From Agrobacterium vitis (lineage in GTDB: Bacteria; Pseudomonadota; Alphaproteobacteria; Rhizobiales; Rhizobiaceae): a stretch of 64,000 nt of DNA. The notes below the pieces were generated by a model that saw only the letters and a list, made by a program, of their open reading frames with translations, searched no databases and was not told where the DNA came from. The translations under genes were made by a program, and so were the position numbers. The DNA lies in contig NZ_CP118259.1 of the NCBI RefSeq assembly GCF_013337045.2, forward strand, positions 496,001 to 560,000, given 5' to 3'. This document shows positions 47,376-56,899 of this stretch, piece by piece (position 1 is the first letter of the stretch; every line of letters starts with the position of its first letter).

Positions 47376-49076
47376 ATGACCGCTGACCTTACCAATACGA
47401 TTCTGTCGCTTTATTCGCAGGGCCTGTTCCAGGCGGCCCTTGATGAGGTGAAGGCCTTGCCGCCGGGCCTTGCCGATGACCCCAGGATGGCGATCATCGC
47501 CGGACAATGTCTCTACAAGCTCGGCCATGCCGAAGCGGCGGCGGATCATTACGTGCGGGCGGCGGAGCGTCTTGGGGGGGAAGGGGCGCAGCTGCGCAAA
47601 CTGGCTTACGATCTCTATAAAAACATGGGAAACAGAGAAAAAGCCGTCGCCCTTGCCGAGCATATCTTGCAGGATGACCCTCGCCATCTTGAAGCGGCCC
47701 TCCTGCGCCGCAACCGTCTTTTCGAACTCGCAATGCTGGATGAGCTAAAGCTGGCCAACGCCGCGGCCGCGCGCGCCATCGCGGCTGGCGATGAATTTGC
47801 GACGTCCTGCGAACTGCCGTTGAGCGCCCTTTACTGGTGCGATGATGAGAGCACGCTTGCCCGCCTATCGAACCAGGAAAAATCGGTCATCTCGCCGCAG
47901 ATCAGATTGGCTCGCCGCACGACGCCGCATGTCTACGGCGACAAAGTCCGCATCGGCTATCTCTCTGGCGATTTCACCAGCAATCATGCCGTGATGGTCA
48001 ACTTGCAGGGCGTCCTCGAACGTCATAATCGAAACCGGTTCGAGATCATTCTCTATTGCTATACCAAACAGGCCAAGATCGACCGCGACAACGGATCGCG
48101 GGCTCGCATGGGGACGATCAAACGAGTAGCTGACCTCTCAACGCAGGCAGCGAGTGATCTGATCAGGAGCGATGGAATCGACATTCTTGTCGATCTGCAA
48201 GGCCATACCCAGGATGCCCGGATCGATCTGGTCAATTCTGGTCTGGCGCCGATCCAGGTGGCTTGGTTGGGCTTTCCCTGCACCGGCACCGGCATTGATT
48301 GTGATTACGTCATCGGCGACCCGATCGTGACGCCGGATAGCAGCAAGCCGTTCTATCATGAGAAACTCTGCCGCTTGCCGGAGACCTATGAGCCCAATGA
48401 CAATATCAACCGGCCCTTGCCGCCGCCTGCGCCGAGAACGGTTCTGGAGTTGCCAGAGGACAAATTTATCTTCGCCTCGTTCAACAATATCAGGAAAATC
48501 AGCCCGCAGACCGCCGATGCCTGGCTGTCCATCTTCCGAGAGGTGCCTGACAGTGTGATGTGTCTGTTGTGCGGGCAGGAACACGTCAGGGACAATCTGC
48601 GTGCCTATTTCACCCGGCAGGGGCTCTCGGCGGACCGGCTGATTTTCGTGCCGCCACTGGCTTATGCATCGCATCTGGCGCGTGTGCAGACCGTGGACCT
48701 CGTGCTCGATAGCTTTCCCTATTGCGGTCACACCACCACATCCGATTGCCTATGGGCCGGTGTGCCGGTTCTGGCGCTCAAGGGTCGCAGTTTCGCATCC
48801 CGAGTTTCGGAAAGTCTTTTGGCCGCGCTCGACATCCCCGAACTCGTGGCGCCAACGGTTGAGGCCTATATTGCCCAGGCGCTGGATCTCGCTCGCAACC
48901 CATCCCGCCTTTTGGCGCTGCGCGAGCGGATCGTTGCCAACAGGCACACCACGCCGCTGTTTGACACCGACCGCTTTACTCATCATCTCGAAGACGCCTA
49001 CCGGATGATGGTGGCGCGCGCCAAGGCCGGGCTGGAGCCGGATCATATCGATGTCCCGGCTAGGTCGTTCCTATGA
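47376..49076 (+). CDS. TPR protein with GT41 (O-GlcNAc-transferase-like) domain, second of two
   Basis: 566 residues, 25 bases after the flavoprotein gene. A shorter TPR region (about 5-140, for example LYKLGHAEAAADHYVRAAERLGGE) precedes a GT41 domain: VRIGYLSGDFTSNHAVMVNLQGVLERHN, IDILVDLQGHTQDARIDLVNSGLAPIQVAWLGFPCTGTG, FASFNNIRKISPQTADAWLSIFREVPDSV (the lysine that contacts the UDP phosphates) and LDSFPYCGHTTTSDCLWAGVPVLALKGRSFASRVSESLL. The two GT41 proteins differ enough to be old paralogues or to have separate targets. Confidence 0.87.
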   Translation: MTADLTNTILSLYSQGLFQAALDEVKALPPGLADDPRMAIIAGQCLYKLGHAEAAADHYVRAAERLGGEGAQLRKLAYDLYKNMGNREKAVALAEHILQDDPRHLEAALLRRNRLFELAMLDELKLANAAAARAIAAGDEFATSCELPLSALYWCDDESTLARLSNQEKSVISPQIRLARRTTPHVYGDKVRIGYLSGDFTSNHAVMVNLQGVLERHNRNRFEIILYCYTKQAKIDRDNGSRARMGTIKRVADLSTQAASDLIRSDGIDILVDLQGHTQDARIDLVNSGLAPIQVAWLGFPCTGTGIDCDYVIGDPIVTPDSSKPFYHEKLCRLPETYEPNDNINRPLPPPAPRTVLELPEDKFIFASFNNIRKISPQTADAWLSIFREVPDSVMCLLCGQEHVRDNLRAYFTRQGLSADRLIFVPPLAYASHLARVQTVDLVLDSFPYCGHTTTSDCLWAGVPVLALKGRSFASRVSESLLAALDIPELVAPTVEAYIAQALDLARNPSRLLALRERIVANRHTTPLFDTDRFTHHLEDAYRMMVARAKAGLEPDHIDVPARSFL

Positions 49077-49112
49077 CGAGATTTTGAGGTAATAGGCTGG
49101 AGATCAGCGCTA

Positions 49113-49388
49113 TCAAGCCCTGATCGTATAATCCCTGGCGATGCCCTGCGTCACCGTGAACCAGTTCGATGCTTTCGTGCGCTGCTGATGCGCGTCGAAA
49201 GATGCCTGATCAACAAAGACTTCCGAAACAAGAAAACGCCCGGCGACAGTAGGGCAGGCTTCGACGTCGAAAGACAGGCACCCCGGCTCGGCCCGCGTCA
49301 GGGCGACATGCTCAGGCAGAGCCGCCTTTACGGCTTCCAGTCGATCCTCCGGCACGTCGATATGGCCGTCGAGAAACACTTTGGCCAT
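49113..49388 (-). CDS. Antibiotic biosynthesis monooxygenase (ABM) domain protein
   Basis: 91 residues from ATG 49388, whose first base is also the last base of the upstream HAD stop codon. A single dimeric ferredoxin-like domain: DGHIDVPEDRLEAVKAALPEHVALTRAEPGCLSFDVEACPTVAGRFLVSEVFVDQASFDAHQ. It resembles YgiN-type quinol monooxygenases, which act without cofactor, but could be a small-molecule-binding or haem-handling member. The coupling to the HAD gene suggests a shared transcript. Confidence 0.85.
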   Translation of the reverse strand: MAKVFLDGHIDVPEDRLEAVKAALPEHVALTRAEPGCLSFDVEACPTVAGRFLVSEVFVDQASFDAHQQRTKASNWFTVTQGIARDYTIRA

Positions 49389-49996
49389 CAGAGCACGCCG
49401 ACGTTTGTGAGATCGGCCTTGAGCTTTTCCGGGCTCTCGAAATGCACCGCCTGCCAACCAGCAGCCTTGGCACCCACCACATTGGGCAGGCTGTCATCAA
49501 TGAAAATCGAATGGGCCGGATCGAGACCAAAATCCGTGGCATGACGGTGATAAATCGCCACATCCGGCTTGATCAGGCCGATTTCGCCCGACACTGTGAC
49601 GCCGCGCGGGCGGTTGAGGAAGGGAAACATCTCGCGGGCCTCAGTGAATGTGTCGGCGGCAAAATTGGTCAACATGGTCACATCGCGGCCCTTATCTATC
49701 AGGGCATTGAAGATCTCGACGGTGCCGTCATAGGCATGTGGCACCATTTCGCGCCAATGCTGGCGAAAGGCGCGGATATGCGCTTCGCGGTCGGGATACT
49801 CGGCAATCAGCAGCGCCTCGGCATCGGCCCATGTGCGGCCCCGGTCCTGTTCAATGTTCCAGTCATGGGTGCAGACGTTGTCGAAAAACCATTGCCGTTC
49901 CTTGGCATCCGGGATGATCCGGCTGAACGGTAGATTGGGGTCGTAATGGATCAATACCTTGCCGATGTCGAAAACGATATGCCGGATCTCTGCCAT
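49388..49996 (-). CDS. HAD superfamily hydrolase (YihX-like, class IA)
   Basis: 202 residues. Motif I HIVFDIGKVLIHYD has the nucleophilic Asp, but the second position is Gly-Lys-Val as in YihX/epoxide-hydrolase N-domain members (DxGxV) rather than DxD. Motif II is MLTNF, motif III LIKPDVAIY, motif IV FIDDSLPNV. YihX is a glucose-1-phosphate phosphatase in E. coli; activity here is not certain. It is coupled by a one-base overlap to the ABM gene, and lies just downstream of mutY (12-base gap). Confidence 0.85.
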   Translation of the reverse strand: MAEIRHIVFDIGKVLIHYDPNLPFSRIIPDAKERQWFFDNVCTHDWNIEQDRGRTWADAEALLIAEYPDREAHIRAFRQHWREMVPHAYDGTVEIFNALIDKGRDVTMLTNFAADTFTEAREMFPFLNRPRGVTVSGEIGLIKPDVAIYHRHATDFGLDPAHSIFIDDSLPNVVGAKAAGWQAVHFESPEKLKADLTNVGVL

Positions 49997-50008
49997 GCTC
50001 TATTCCAT

Positions 50009-51160
50009 TTATCTGGCTGCGAAGGCCTCGGGTATAGCCTGGGTGATCGCCTTTTTCATCACTGTCGGCAAGGCCTGGGCTTCAAGATTGATGAGCGGCT
50101 CCCACCATCCGTGATCGGCCCAATGGTAATCGTCGGGCCGTGCCTTGACCGCATCGGCCCTAAAGATCGTCAGCCGCAGCTCGAAATGGGTAAACACATG
50201 GGTGATGACCCCGCAGGGCCGCCAGTTGGCATCCATCGGCGCACTGGCCTCGCTATCGTCGCCGTCGATGCGGGCCGTCCATTCGGTGGTCGGCACTTCG
50301 GTCATGCCACCCAGAAGTCCCTTGTCGGAGCGCTTGCGCAGCAGGATGCGGTTGCGGTCATCAAGGGCGATGAAGGCGGCGCCAAGCCGCACCGGCTTTG
50401 CCTTTTTCGCCGCCTTGACTGGAAAATGCTCGGGGTCATGGGCTTTCAGCGCCAGACAGTGGGTGTTGAACGGACAGAGCGAACAGGCAGGCCGTTTTGG
50501 TGTACAGATGGTGGCGCCCAGATCCATCATGCCTTGCGCGAAATCGCCGGGCCGATCCTTGGGGGTCAGCGCCGTTACCAGCAGTTTTATGGCCGGTTTG
50601 GCGCCGGGCAGCGGATCGGATATCGCGTATAGCCTCGAAATCACCCGCTCGACATTGCCGTCCATCACCGCCGCCTGCCGGTTAAACGCAATGGCGGCGA
50701 TGGCGGCGGAGGTATAATCGCCGATGCCGGGCAGCGATTGCAGGCCTTCCTGGGTGTCGGGAAACACACCGCCATGCAGATCGGCGACGGCCTCGGCGCA
50801 TTTTTTCAGGTTGCGGGCGCGGGCGTAATAGCCGAGGCCCGCCCAGGCCGCCATCACGTCCTCGGTCGGGGCGCTTGCAAGGTCGGTGACCTTCGGCCAG
50901 CGCGCCAGGAATTTCAGGAAATAGGGTTTGACCGCCTGTACCGTGGTCTGTTGCAGCATCACTTCCGACAGCCAGATGTGATATGGGTCGGGCCTCACAC
51001 CGCGCGCTGCCATCGGCGGCGAAATCCGCCAAGGGAGATCACGGTGATGGCGGTCATACCAGGCGAGAAGGTCCTCAGCACTTGGCTCATCTTGGTGAGG
51101 CCCATCTTGGTGAGGCCCATCTTGGTGAAGGGTGTGTTCGGCAAGTTTTCGGGTTTTCAT
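50009..51160 (-). CDS. mutY: Adenine DNA glycosylase MutY
   Basis: 383 residues from ATG 51160 (ATG 51166 also possible). E66 (SEVMLQQTTVQ) and D167 (VMDGNVERV) are the catalytic pair, LPGIGDYTSAAI is the helix-hairpin-helix, and C219-X6-C226-X2-C229-X5-C235 binds the [4Fe-4S] cluster. A NUDIX-like C-terminal domain recognises 8-oxoguanine opposite adenine. It removes A mispaired with 8-oxoG. The N-terminal HQDGPHQDGPHQDEPS is encoded by a 15-base tandem repeat and is extra to the normal protein. It is divergent from the DUF721 gene. Confidence 0.96.
   Translation of the reverse strand: MKTRKLAEHTLHQDGPHQDGPHQDEPSAEDLLAWYDRHHRDLPWRISPPMAARGVRPDPYHIWLSEVMLQQTTVQAVKPYFLKFLARWPKVTDLASAPTEDVMAAWAGLGYYARARNLKKCAEAVADLHGGVFPDTQEGLQSLPGIGDYTSAAIAAIAFNRQAAVMDGNVERVISRLYAISDPLPGAKPAIKLLVTALTPKDRPGDFAQGMMDLGATICTPKRPACSLCPFNTHCLALKAHDPEHFPVKAAKKAKPVRLGAAFIALDDRNRILLRKRSDKGLLGGMTEVPTTEWTARIDGDDSEASAPMDANWRPCGVITHVFTHFELRLTIFRADAVKARPDDYHWADHGWWEPLINLEAQALPTVMKKAITQAIPEAFAAR
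51091..51130. repeat. 15-base tandem repeat within the mutY 5' end
   Basis: CTTGGTGAGGCCCAT occurs at 51091-51105 and 51106-51120, with a third partial copy at 51121-51130. Because the unit is a multiple of three it adds five residues (DGPHQ) per copy to MutY without shifting frame. Confidence 0.85.
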
Positions 51161-51217
51161 GCTCATACTATATATATGGTGGCGAATCACGGCGCATATC
51201 AAGCGTTCCGGATTGCA

Positions 51218-51787
51218 ATGACGAGGCACCATCCAGCCATGGCCTTCAAAAAACGCGGCGCTGCCCAGATTTCGGAACTGGCCAACGGTATCATCGATCC
51301 GGTGATTGCGCGGCGTGCCGGGATTTCGACGGCGCTGCTGTCGTCTTGGGAGGAGATTGCCGGGGCCGATTTTGCCGATTGCACACGGCCTGAAAAGATC
51401 GTCTGGCCAAGGCGCGACTATGCCGGTCAGGATTCGGGCCAGAAATCCGGCCAGAAATCGAGTGCGCCTGCCGGTCAATCCGGCGGGTATAAGGCGGGCG
51501 TGCTGACCATTGCCTGCGAAGGGGCGCGGGCGCTGTTTCTCAACCATGCGCAGGGCGAGTTGATTGCCCGCATCAACGGGTTTTTCGGCTATCCGGCCAT
51601 CGGGCAGATCCGCATCGTGCAAAAACCGGTCTCCAACACCGCCAAGCACCGGCGTGGGCCGGGCCGGCTGGATGCGGTGCAGGCGAAAAAACTCTCGGAA
51701 ATGACTGAGGGTATTGAAAGCGACAAGCTCAAAAAGGCAGTCGAGCGGCTGGGCCGGGCGGTGTTGTCGCAAAAAAAGCCGAAATGA
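51218..51787 (+). CDS. DUF721 (DciA-like) family protein
   Basis: About 189 residues if started at ATG 51218; ATG 51176 and 51239 are alternatives and none has a strong ribosome site. The N-terminal QISELANGIIDPVIARRAGISTALLSSWEEIAGADFADCTRPEKI matches alphaproteobacterial DUF721 proteins related to DciA, the replicative-helicase loader. A low-complexity stretch QDSGQKSGQKSSAPAGQSGG sits in the middle, and a lysine-rich tail follows. Binding to DnaB or nucleic acid is inferred from the family. It is divergent from mutY with a very short gap. Confidence 0.78.
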   Translation: MTRHHPAMAFKKRGAAQISELANGIIDPVIARRAGISTALLSSWEEIAGADFADCTRPEKIVWPRRDYAGQDSGQKSGQKSSAPAGQSGGYKAGVLTIACEGARALFLNHAQGELIARINGFFGYPAIGQIRIVQKPVSNTAKHRRGPGRLDAVQAKKLSEMTEGIESDKLKKAVERLGRAVLSQKKPK

Positions 51788-51970
51788 CAGCTTTGTAATT
51801 TGAATTGGCAGGCCAAAACCCTCACATACAGTCTGAACCGTGCTGTGGGGCGGTGGTGTGCCTGTCTCGCGACAACTCAGTCTTGCGAGCGATGTCTTGT
51901 CAGGTTGTGAGAGACAGGTATAACCGGGCGCAGGTTTACAGCACGATCGTTACTCTATGCGGGTGAAATA

Positions 51971-52654
51971 ATGTCGAATTCAGAACTGACCCTGACCAAG
52001 CGCCATCTTCTGGCCGGTATCGCCACGGCGGCCACAGGCCTCGCCGTTTCCGGCATGGTGAGCCCGGCCTTTGCCGCCGCCGAAATGCCCAAGCCCGACC
52101 ATGATGTCGATATGGCTGAAGTGATGAAACCCGGCGCCCTGCCGGACATGGCGCTTGGCAAGCCCGATGCACCGGTCAAGATCGTTGAATATTTCTCGAT
52201 GACCTGCCCGCATTGCGCTCATTTCCACGCCACGACCTTCGATACGATCAAGGAAAAATATATCGATACCGGCAAGGTCTATTTCGTCTTCCGCGAGTTT
52301 CCTTTCGACCCCGCCGCCACCGCCGCTTTCATGCTGGCGCGTTGCGCCCCGAAGGATCAATATTATCCCTTCATCACCATGTTCCTGAAGCAGCAGCGCT
52401 CCTGGGCAGCGCCTGACAATGGCGATGTGCGCGGCGCCATGCTGCAAATGTCGAAAATGGCCGGTTTCACACAGGAAAGCTTCCAGGCTTGCTTGACGAA
52501 CACCAAGCTTGCCGGTGATGTAACCGCAGAGCGGGACCGCGGCGCCAAGCAATTCGGCGTCAACGCAACCCCGACCTTCCTGATCAACGGTAAAAGCTAT
52601 TCTGGAGATATGTCGGTTGAATCCATGTCGGCGCTCATCGACAGCCTTCTCTGA
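51971..52654 (+). CDS. Exported DsbA-family thiol:disulfide oxidoreductase
   Basis: 227 residues. A twin-Arg-free signal with KRHLLAGIATAATGLAVSGMVSPAFA leads to a thioredoxin-fold domain; the active site is C79-P-H-C82 in SMTCPHCAHFH, and the cis-proline loop is NATPTFLING. The insertion between them is helical, as in DsbA. It likely forms disulfides in periplasmic proteins or reduces them with a partner. It is followed by an excellent terminator and then by a RIME-like repeat. Confidence 0.92.
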   Translation: MSNSELTLTKRHLLAGIATAATGLAVSGMVSPAFAAAEMPKPDHDVDMAEVMKPGALPDMALGKPDAPVKIVEYFSMTCPHCAHFHATTFDTIKEKYIDTGKVYFVFREFPFDPAATAAFMLARCAPKDQYYPFITMFLKQQRSWAAPDNGDVRGAMLQMSKMAGFTQESFQACLTNTKLAGDVTAERDRGAKQFGVNATPTFLINGKSYSGDMSVESMSALIDSLL

Positions 52655-52675
52655 CACTGCGCATCCGATCAAGAC

Positions 52676-52708
52676 GGGCGGTGGCGAAAGCCATGCGCCC
52701 TTTTTTTT
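52676..52708 (+). terminator. Rho-independent terminator after the DsbA-like gene
   Basis: GGGCGGTGGC, the tetraloop GAAA, then GCCATGCGCCC (one bulged G) followed by eight T residues. It is 21 bases after the stop codon. Confidence 0.92.
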
Positions 52709-52749
52709 GTGGCTGGTGGCCGGTTTTTGGCGTGATGAGCGTGGGGCCC

Positions 52750-52930
52750 ACCCCCCTCTGTCCTGCCGGACATCTCCCCCTCAAGGGGGGAGATCGGCAA
52801 GATTAACTGCCGACGTTGCCAGGTATTGCCCGCGCGGATCTGCGCAAACGAGCCGAAATGAGGGAGTGAGGCCCATCCTCACCCGATCTCCCCCCCTGAG
52901 GGGGAGATGGCTGGCAAGCCAGAGGGGGGT
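52750..52930. repeat. RIME-like rhizobial intergenic element
   Basis: A 181-base element bounded by ACCCCCCTCTG and its exact complement CAGAGGGGGGT. Each arm also contains its own palindrome, CATCTCCCCCTCAAGGGGGGAG on the left and GATCTCCCCCCCTGAGGGGGAG on the right (each shown in part). This nested design is that of the Rhizobium-specific intergenic mosaic elements (RIME). It occupies most of the 333-base gap between the DsbA-like gene and smc and would fold into a long hairpin if transcribed. Confidence 0.8.
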
Positions 52931-52987
52931 ACGCCTGGCCGAGGCGTTTCCTGTATCTCACGAGGCCCGTTCCCCAGAGGTCCACCC

Positions 52988-55900
52988 ATGAAGTTCACCA
53001 AGCTTCGGGTTGTCGGCTTCAAATCCTTCGTTGAGCCCACTGAATTTATCATTGAGCGCGGATTGACCGGTGTTGTCGGGCCGAACGGCTGCGGCAAGTC
53101 CAATCTGGTCGAGGCGTTGCGCTGGGTGATGGGGGAAAACTCCTATAAGAACATGCGCGCCTCCGGCATGGATGACGTGATCTTTTCCGGCTCCGGCAAT
53201 CGCCCCGCACGCAATTCGGCGGAGGTCGGGCTTTACCTCGACAATTCAGACCGCACCGCGCCTGCTGCCTTTAACGACAGCGACGAAATTCAGGTCAGCC
53301 GTCGTATCGAGCGGGAAAACGGCTCGGTCTATCGCATCAATGGCAAGGAAGCCCGCGCCAAGGATGTTCAATTGCTGTTTGCCGATGCCTCGACCGGGGC
53401 GCGATCACCGTCGATGGTTGGCCAGGGACGTATCGGCGAGCTGATCCAGGCCAAGCCGCAGGCACGTCGGCAATTGCTGGAAGAGGCCGCTGGCATTTCC
53501 GGCCTGCATTCGCGCCGCCACGAGGCGGAACTGCGGTTGCGCGCCGCCGAAACCAATCTGGAGCGGCTGGAGGACATTGTCGCCCAGTTGGAGAGCCAGA
53601 TTGAGAGTTTGAAACGTCAGGCCCGTCAGGCCAATCGCTTCAAGATGCTGTCTGCCGATATCCGCGCCCGCGATGCCATGCTGCTGCATATCCGCTGGAC
53701 GGAAGCGCGGCAGGCGGAGGCCGAGGCGGAAGCCTCGCTCAATGAGACGACCTCGCTGGTGGCCGCGCGGGCGCAGGAGCAGATGGAAGCGGCCAAGGCC
53801 CAAGCCATTGCCAGCCTGCAATTGCCTGCGTTGCGCGACGAAGAGGTCAAGGCCGCCGCCTCCCTGCAACGCTTGCAGATTGCCCGCAGCCAGTTGGAAG
53901 AGGATGCCGGACGGCTGTTCAAGCGCCGTGACGAACTGACCCGGCGGCTGTTGCAGCTTGAAGAGGACATTACTCGTGAGCAGCGGCTGGTCGATGACAA
54001 TGCCGAAATTCTCGAGCGGCTCGCGGCCGAGGAAGCCGAGTTGGAAGAGGTGCTGACGGAAAGCGGCCAGGAGGCCGACGATCTGCGCATTGCACTGGAA
54101 GACGCATCTGCCAGTCTTGCCGACAGTGAAGCCCGCTTTGCCGCTGCCACCGCCGAACGCGCCGAGGCGGCAGCCGGGCGCAACCAGTTGGAACGGGCGC
54201 TGCGCGACCTCGCCGACAAGCGCTTGCGTTTGGAGCGTCAGGCCGATGAGGCAGGCCGTGAACTGGACGTGGTGGCGCAAAAGCTCTCAGCCCTGCCGGA
54301 CCCGGAGGAAAAGCGCGAGGCGGTGGAAGCCGGTGAATATGCCGTGGAAGACGCTGAAAGCACGGTTGCGCAAGCAGAAGAGGCTTTAAGCGCCGCCCGC
54401 CGGGCCGAGGCGCTGGCCCGTGGCCCGGTGGAGGCTGCCCGCTCTACCTTGGCGGCGCTGGAAACCGAGGCGAAAACTATTGCCAAAATGCTGGCCGCTT
54501 CAGCCAGCGCCGGAGAATTTTCGCCGGTGGCCGACGCACTGACGGTGGAGCGCGGCTTTGAAACTGCGCTGGGTGCCGCCCTTGGCGATGATCTGGAAAG
54601 CCCGCTCGACGCACAGGCTCCAGCCCATTGGGCCATGCCCGGGCCGGATGGTGATGATCCGGCTTTGCCCGCTGGCATCGTGGCGCTTGCAGCCCATGTT
54701 TCCGCGCCGCAAGCGTTGTCCCGTCGCCTGAAGCAGATCGGCATCACCGATGCCGATACCGCCCAACGCCTGCAACCGGATTTGAAACCCGGCCAGCGGC
54801 TGGTGACGCGGGAGGGGGCCGTCTATCGTTGGGATGGCCATGTCACAGGCTCTGAAGCGCCGAGTGCGGCGGCCCTTCGTCTTTCCCAGAAGAACCGCCT
54901 GAAGGCATTGGAAGAAGAGGTTGACGAGGCTCGCATCGGGCTGGAAGACGCTGAAGAACAATTGACGGCAGCGCGCGAGGCGGTGACGTCGAGCGAAGCG
55001 GGTCTTTCGGAAGTGCGTGAACGTCAGCGGTTGATCCTGCGTCAGCTGTCGGAAGCCCGCGAGGCGTTGAGCGCTGCCGAACGGGCCAGCGGCGATCTGC
55101 TGCGCCGCCGCGCTGTGGTGGAAGAGGCGGTAAACGGTCTTCGCGCCCAGATCGAAGAGGCGGAAAGCCTGGCCGAGGAAGCGCAGATTGCCCTTGCCGA
55201 TCAGGCCGACCTGACGGCGCTGGATGAACAATTGCGGCAATTGCAGATGGAGGTTGCCACCGGTCGCGGACTGGTGGCCGAAGCCCGCGCCCGCCATGAA
55301 GGGTTCGCCCGCGAAAACGACCAGCGCCAGCGCCGGATCATGGCGATCCGTCAGGAGCGGCAAAGCTGGGCGCAGCGGGCTGCAAGTGCCAGCCAGCATA
55401 TCGCCACGCTGCGGGAGCGCGAGGCGGAAGCCCGCGACGAAATGGCCGATCTGGACGCCGCCCCCGACGAATTCGATGAAAAGCGCCGTCTGCTGATGGG
55501 CGAGCTGGACAAGGCCGAAGCCGCACGGCGCGCCGCCGCCGACCGGCTGGTGGAGGCCGAGGCCCGCCAGCGTCAAGCCGATCAGGTCGCTGCTAGCGCC
55601 CTCTCGGCGTTGGCCGAAGCGCGCGAGCGCCGGGGCAGGGCGGAAGAACGGTTGCTGTCTGGACGCGAGCGGCGCAAGGATGCCGAGGCCCGTATTCAGG
55701 AAGCGCTCAACGTAGGCCCGCATGAGGCCTTCCGCCTGACCGGACTGAAACCCGATGACGCGATCCCGGATCTGCGCGAGGTTGAGCGCGATCTGGACCG
55801 GCTGAAAATCGAGCGCGAACGGCTGGGTGCCGTCAATCTGCGCGCCGATGAAGAACAGAAGGAATTGTCCGACAAGCTCGCAGCCCTGATCAAGGAGCGC

Positions 55901-56449
55901 GATGACGTGATCGACGCGATCCGCAAGCTGCGTGGCGCGATACAGAGCCTAAACCGCGAGGGCCGGGAACGGCTGGTGGCGGCGTTCGACGTGGTCAATG
56001 CCCAATTCCAGCGGCTGTTCACCCACTTGTTCAACGGTGGAACGGCGGAATTGCAGCTGATCGAAAGCGACGACCCGCTGGATGCCGGCCTGGAAATCCT
56101 CGCCCGCCCGCCCGGCAAGAAGCCGCAGACCATGACGCTGCTATCGGGCGGCGAACAGGCGCTGACGGCCATGGCGCTTATCTTCGCCGTCTTTCTCACC
56201 AATCCCGCACCGATCTGCGTGCTTGACGAAGTGGACGCTCCGCTCGACGACCACAATGTCGAGCGCTATTGCAACCTGATGGACGAAATGGCCGCCTCCA
56301 CGCAGACCCGTTTCGTGATCATCACCCACAATCCCATCACCATGGCCCGCATGAACCGGCTGTTCGGCGTCACCATGGCCGAACAGGGCGTTTCGCAACT
56401 GGTGTCGGTGGATTTGCAGACGGCGGAGCAGCTACGCGAGGCTGTGTGA
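52988..56449 (+). CDS. smc: Chromosome segregation ATPase SMC
   Basis: 1153 residues from ATG 52988; the frame is open upstream into the RIME-like element but the conserved protein starts [14 protein letters not shown]. Walker A is GPNGCGKSN (31-39); the ABC signature [17 protein letters not shown] and Walker [16 protein letters not shown] are near the C-terminus. Two long coiled coils flank a hinge at about residues 520-640. SMC with ScpA/ScpB organises newly replicated DNA; the scp genes are not here. Identification is firm. Confidence 0.97.
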   Translation: MKFTKLRVVGFKSFVEPTEFIIERGLTGVVGPNGCGKSNLVEALRWVMGENSYKNMRASGMDDVIFSGSGNRPARNSAEVGLYLDNSDRTAPAAFNDSDEIQVSRRIERENGSVYRINGKEARAKDVQLLFADASTGARSPSMVGQGRIGELIQAKPQARRQLLEEAAGISGLHSRRHEAELRLRAAETNLERLEDIVAQLESQIESLKRQARQANRFKMLSADIRARDAMLLHIRWTEARQAEAEAEASLNETTSLVAARAQEQMEAAKAQAIASLQLPALRDEEVKAAASLQRLQIARSQLEEDAGRLFKRRDELTRRLLQLEEDITREQRLVDDNAEILERLAAEEAELEEVLTESGQEADDLRIALEDASASLADSEARFAAATAERAEAAAGRNQLERALRDLADKRLRLERQADEAGRELDVVAQKLSALPDPEEKREAVEAGEYAVEDAESTVAQAEEALSAARRAEALARGPVEAARSTLAALETEAKTIAKMLAASASAGEFSPVADALTVERGFETALGAALGDDLESPLDAQAPAHWAMPGPDGDDPALPAGIVALAAHVSAPQALSRRLKQIGITDADTAQRLQPDLKPGQRLVTREGAVYRWDGHVTGSEAPSAAALRLSQKNRLKALEEEVDEARIGLEDAEEQLTAAREAVTSSEAGLSEVRERQRLILRQLSEAREALSAAERASGDLLRRRAVVEEAVNGLRAQIEEAESLAEEAQIALADQADLTALDEQLRQLQMEVATGRGLVAEARARHEGFARENDQRQRRIMAIRQERQSWAQRAASASQHIATLREREAEARDEMADLDAAPDEFDEKRRLLMGELDKAEAARRAAADRLVEAEARQRQADQVAASALSALAEARERRGRAEERLLSGRERRKDAEARIQEALNVGPHEAFRLTGLKPDDAIPDLREVERDLDRLKIERERLGAVNLRADEEQKELSDKLAALIKERDDVIDAIRKLRGAIQSLNREGRERLVAAFDVVNAQFQRLFTHLFNGGTAELQLIESDDPLDAGLEILARPPGKKPQTMTLLSGGEQALTAMALIFAVFLTNPAPICVLDEVDAPLDDHNVERYCNLMDEMAASTQTRFVIITHNPITMARMNRLFGVTMAEQGVSQLVSVDLQTAEQLREAV

Positions 56450-56515
56450 GGGTTCACAAGGCCGATTGGAATGCTCTACGGGAGCAAGTCCGCCTTAGAT
56501 ACAGAGGAAAGCGTC

Positions 56516-56812
56516 GTGTACAATTTCAATCAGCTTGAGCGGCGTGCCAAGGACCTCATCAAAGCGGGCCGGAGCGCGGATGCGATCAAGATCTATCTGT
56601 TCATGGCCGATGGCGATCAGTCTCTGGATGGTGGATATCTTGGGGAGCGACTCGGGATCTGTTACGAGGCAATCGGCGATCTGCATGCCGCCAAATACTG
56701 GTACGGACGAGCGGTCGAAGAAAATCCGGACGTAAGGCTGGCATCTGCTGAAGCTCGTGTGCGGCTTGGCGAGGTCAGCATCCATAGCATCGTCGATTTG
56801 GCAGACAAATAG
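56516..56812 (+). CDS. Small TPR-like protein of unknown function
   Basis: 98 residues from GTG 56516, chosen because AGAGGAAAG lies just upstream; ATG 56471 would add 15 residues and also has a plausible AAGG site. Helical throughout, with a TPR-like pair YLGERLGICYEAIGDLHAAKYWYGRAVEENPDVRLA. No signal peptide or membrane span. It lies 66 bases after smc on the same strand. TPR proteins mediate protein contacts; the partner is not known. Confidence 0.65.
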   Translation: MYNFNQLERRAKDLIKAGRSADAIKIYLFMADGDQSLDGGYLGERLGICYEAIGDLHAAKYWYGRAVEENPDVRLASAEARVRLGEVSIHSIVDLADK

Positions 56813-56899
56813 AGCATTGTTTCGAAAGGAACACCGAGGAAGGGACAGTCTGGCTGGTTCAACGTGAACCTGTCGGGCAGGCATAAACAGGAGATTTGC

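Noticed and set aside
51091-51130. 15-base repeats considered as iteron binding sites
   Set aside because: They lie within the mutY coding frame, there are fewer than three full copies, and no replication gene is next to them apart from the DciA-like one.
54500-55723. 407-residue minus-strand frame opposite smc
   Set aside because: Lies inside the SMC coiled-coil coding region, has no start signals, and resembles no family.
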